Source: Atopobiaceae bacterium
GTDB lineage: Bacteria > Actinomycetota > Coriobacteriia > Coriobacteriales > Atopobiaceae
DNA length: 6,269 nt
Reading direction: 5' to 3'
Assembly: GCA_017460265.1 (NCBI GenBank)
Contig: JAFUBJ010000342.1
Location: forward strand, 1-6,269
Position 1 is the stretch's first letter; every line of letters starts with the position of its first letter. Positions 5,273 through 6,269 of the stretch are shown here, piece by piece. A program made the translations under genes and the position numbers. The notes beneath the pieces were generated by a model. It made no database searches. It was not told the origin of the DNA and saw nothing but the letters and a program-made list of their open reading frames with translations.

Positions 5273-5326
5273 TGGACGAATCCCAAGACCCCGTTTTGTG
5301 GGCGAATGGACGAATTTTGGACGAAT
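5273..5326. repeat. Cluster of TGGACGAAT repeats downstream of the tRNA gene
   Basis: Exact TGGACGAAT copies occur at 5273-5281, 5307-5315 and 5318-5326, with a one-mismatch copy (TGGGCGAAT) at 5299-5307. Short direct repeats just past a tRNA gene resemble arm-type integrase binding sites beside an attachment site. No integrase gene is in the window. From here to 5443 I see no gene; composition becomes richer in GC after about 5440. Confidence 0.6.
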
Positions 5327-5443
5327 GGTCCACGCCAATAAAGCCCGAGTTATAGGACAAAATGTGTGCGGCGTCCGACCGCGTTCCCCCAGTTAGACCA
5401 TGCTGTTTTAAGCTTGAAAGTTGCCTCTGGTCTGGAGCCCAAG

Positions 5444-5540
5444 ATGAACGTGGTCAGGTGCGCCGTCTGCGGCGCGAGGATGCGGCGCAACGGCAAGACG
5501 AAGGCGGGCAGGACGAGGAGGCGGTGCGAGTCGTGCGGGA
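5444..5540 (+). pseudogene. Truncated transposase stub (N-terminal zinc ribbon, IS1249/IS256-like)
   Basis: From the ATG at 5444, preceded by GGAG at 6 bases, the frame reads a zinc ribbon with CX2C at Cys6/Cys9 and CX2C at Cys28/Cys31. It contains RRNGKTKAGRTRRRC, the wording found at the start of IS1249/IS256-type transposases. After the second CX2C the similarity stops. The frame goes on through a hairpin and into the convergent gene, ending at 5656 in Arg/Ala/Gly-rich text that looks like antisense. No DDE catalytic part is present. I therefore read it as the left end of a destroyed insertion sequence. A very small zinc-ribbon protein is the alternative. I could not define the terminal inverted repeat. 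Confidence 0.6.
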
Positions 5541-5567
5541 AAGGAAACGCTCCCCATGGTGGGGAGC
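5541..5567 (-). terminator. Hairpin terminator of the YraN-like gene
   Basis: GCTCCCCA (5549-5556) and TGGGGAGC (5560-5567) form a perfect 8-bp stem around 3 bases. On the minus strand it is followed by GTTTCCTTT, a modest T-rich tail. It lies 30 bases past the stop of the minus-strand gene. Confidence 0.6.
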
Positions 5568-5597
5568 ACTCCCGCGTCGTGCTGCGTGTGCCCATGG

Positions 5598-6026
5598 CTA
5601 CGACTGCCACGCCCCGCGGACGTGGTGGACGCGCACGCGCCCGGCGTCGAGGTTGACGCACACGCTCACGACGTCGAAGCGCAGGTGGGATGGCAGGGGG
5701 CCGTCGGATGCGAGCGCGCGGCCCACGCAGAGCGCCGCCCCGTGCGCGACCACGTCGTCGTCGATGAGCGACTGGAGGTCGTCGATCGTCATCTCGAAGC
5801 CCTCCACGGGCACGGGCAGCACGGCGACGGTGACGGGGAGGTCGCCCTCGCGGCAGGCGAGCACGTCCTCGAAGGGCGTCTCCTCGAAGCGGGTGAACCC
5901 TACGTGCGACAGGGCCTCGCGGGCGAGCTCCGCGCAGTCGCGGGCGTAGTCCCCCGTGACGGGCGCGGTGGCCTCCCAGCGCTCGGCGATGGCGGCGGTC
6001 GGGACGGTGGTTGCGGTCTGGCTCAT
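5598..6026 (-). CDS. YraN/UPF0102-like protein lacking the nuclease E-x-K residues
   Basis: A 142-residue soluble protein. Two parts recall the YraN (UPF0102) family, which has a PD-(D/E)XK nuclease fold: TGDYARDCAELAREAL (24-39) resembles the first helix, and LRFDVVSV (115-122) with HHVRGAW (134-140) matches the C-terminal RFDVVAV...IRxAF signature. The middle, FEDVLACREGDLPVTVAVLP (52-71), aligns with the family's GEIDLI...VFVEVK segment. The Glu and Lys of E-x-K appear to be replaced by Ala68 and Leu70, while Asp54 may correspond to the conserved Asp. Length is slightly above that of typical YraN proteins (about 115-130). If the alignment is right, the protein keeps the fold but is unlikely to cut nucleic acid. 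ATG is preceded by AAGGGGG at 6 bases. GC content is higher than in genes left of the tRNA. Confidence 0.6.
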   Translation of the reverse strand: MSQTATTVPTAAIAERWEATAPVTGDYARDCAELAREALSHVGFTRFEETPFEDVLACREGDLPVTVAVLPVPVEGFEMTIDDLQSLIDDDVVAHGAALCVGRALASDGPLPSHLRFDVVSVCVNLDAGRVRVHHVRGAWQS

Positions 6027-6091
6027 GGTGTGCCCCCTTCGGGCTCTTGGGGGAGGCCCTTCCTCCCCTCGGGTCGTGGGTTAAGGGGCAA

Positions 6092-6151
6092 GCGCCATCC
6101 CCGAAGCACGCCCGTTTGCGGGCGGGGCGCGACGTGCGCAGGGGATGGCGC
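6092..6151. repeat. Nested inverted repeats forming a long structured element
   Basis: GCGCCATCCCC (6092-6102) is the exact complement of GGGGATGGCGC (6141-6151). Inside it, CGCCCG (6109-6114) pairs with CGGGCG (6119-6124) around TTTG. A further GCACG (6106-6110) could pair with CGTGC (6133-6137) as an alternative. No T-run follows on either side. It lies 66 bases upstream of the YraN-like start codon. Confidence 0.7.
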
Positions 6152-6233
6152 GCCAGGCGACGGGAGCAACGCGGCGTTGACGGGCTTGAGAGGTGGCCTG
6201 ACGCGCGCGAGGCCGCGGAGCGGCCCGCGTGTG

Positions 6234-6260
6234 AGGCGGCGCCAGGGGTGCCTGCCGCCT
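6234..6260. repeat. Small bulged hairpin near the right edge
   Basis: AGGCGG (6234-6239) pairs with CCGCCT (6255-6260), and CAGG (6243-6246) with CCTG (6251-6254) around GGTG, leaving a 3-base bulge. In such GC-rich sequence this may be chance. Confidence 0.35.
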
Positions 6261-6269
6261 ACCAGGAGC

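Larger units (their letters stand above)
6023..6268 (-). other. Open frame entering from the right edge, doubtful coding value
   Basis: On the minus strand one frame is open from the window edge to TGA at 6025-6023, which overlaps the ATG of the YraN-like gene as ATGA. GC-rich third positions and the overlap favour a gene end. The text, however, is rich in Arg, Pro and Gly with no motif I recognise, and the frame crosses a strong nested hairpin. I give it mainly so that the edge region is described. It may equally be non-coding. Confidence 0.2.

Noticed and set aside
5362..5949. Plus-strand open frame of 195 residues over the YraN-like gene
   Set aside because: It is rich in Arg, Ser and Ala with no motif, crosses the hairpin, and is antisense to the better-supported gene.

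Overview
The window is GC-rich with strong GGAGG-type ribosome binding sites, short intergenic gaps and many hairpin repeats. The gene set and composition suggest an actinobacterium, most likely class Coriobacteriia (Olsenella/Atopobium/Collinsella type). This placement is inferred from gene style and composition, not from a marker search. The protein family calls below are from motif recognition alone.

Left part (1-2615): a minus-strand AAA+ ATPase of the CbbX/SpoVK type with a probable TerB-like N-terminal domain is followed by a perfect 24-bp-arm palindrome that probably ends its transcript. Divergent from it is a plus-strand lipoprotein with a periplasmic-binding fold. Its NPGGTNE motif points to the cyclohexadienyl/prephenate dehydratase (PheC) branch rather than to an ordinary amino-acid transporter subunit. 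A 75-nt, almost perfectly symmetric hairpin sits between this gene and the next, convergent, gene.

Centre (2623-4827, minus strand): this is the most interesting part. A 102-residue Tat-signal protein carries four contiguous 17-residue repeats, each with an invariant Asn-Glu and Val-Tyr-Gly-Pro-Pro. It ends two bases before a radical SAM/SPASM enzyme gene, so the pair looks like a multi-core modified-peptide (RiPP-like) system whose product is exported. Each repeat lacks cysteine, which argues against thioether chemistry. Upstream on the same strand lies a winged-helix plus PD-(D/E)XK nuclease-like protein with a GTG start. A promoter and a ribosome-binding-site-masking inverted repeat lie between it and the peptide gene.

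Right part (4828-6269): three 52-bp tandem units, each with an internal inverted repeat, fill the space between the nuclease gene and an initiator tRNA-fMet gene that has a clear sigma-70 promoter and an intrinsic terminator. Beyond the tRNA, base composition rises and the content looks like a worn integration site: TGGACGAAT repeats, the zinc-ribbon stub of a transposase, a YraN-like protein whose nuclease residues appear lost, and a GC-rich stretch with nested hairpins.
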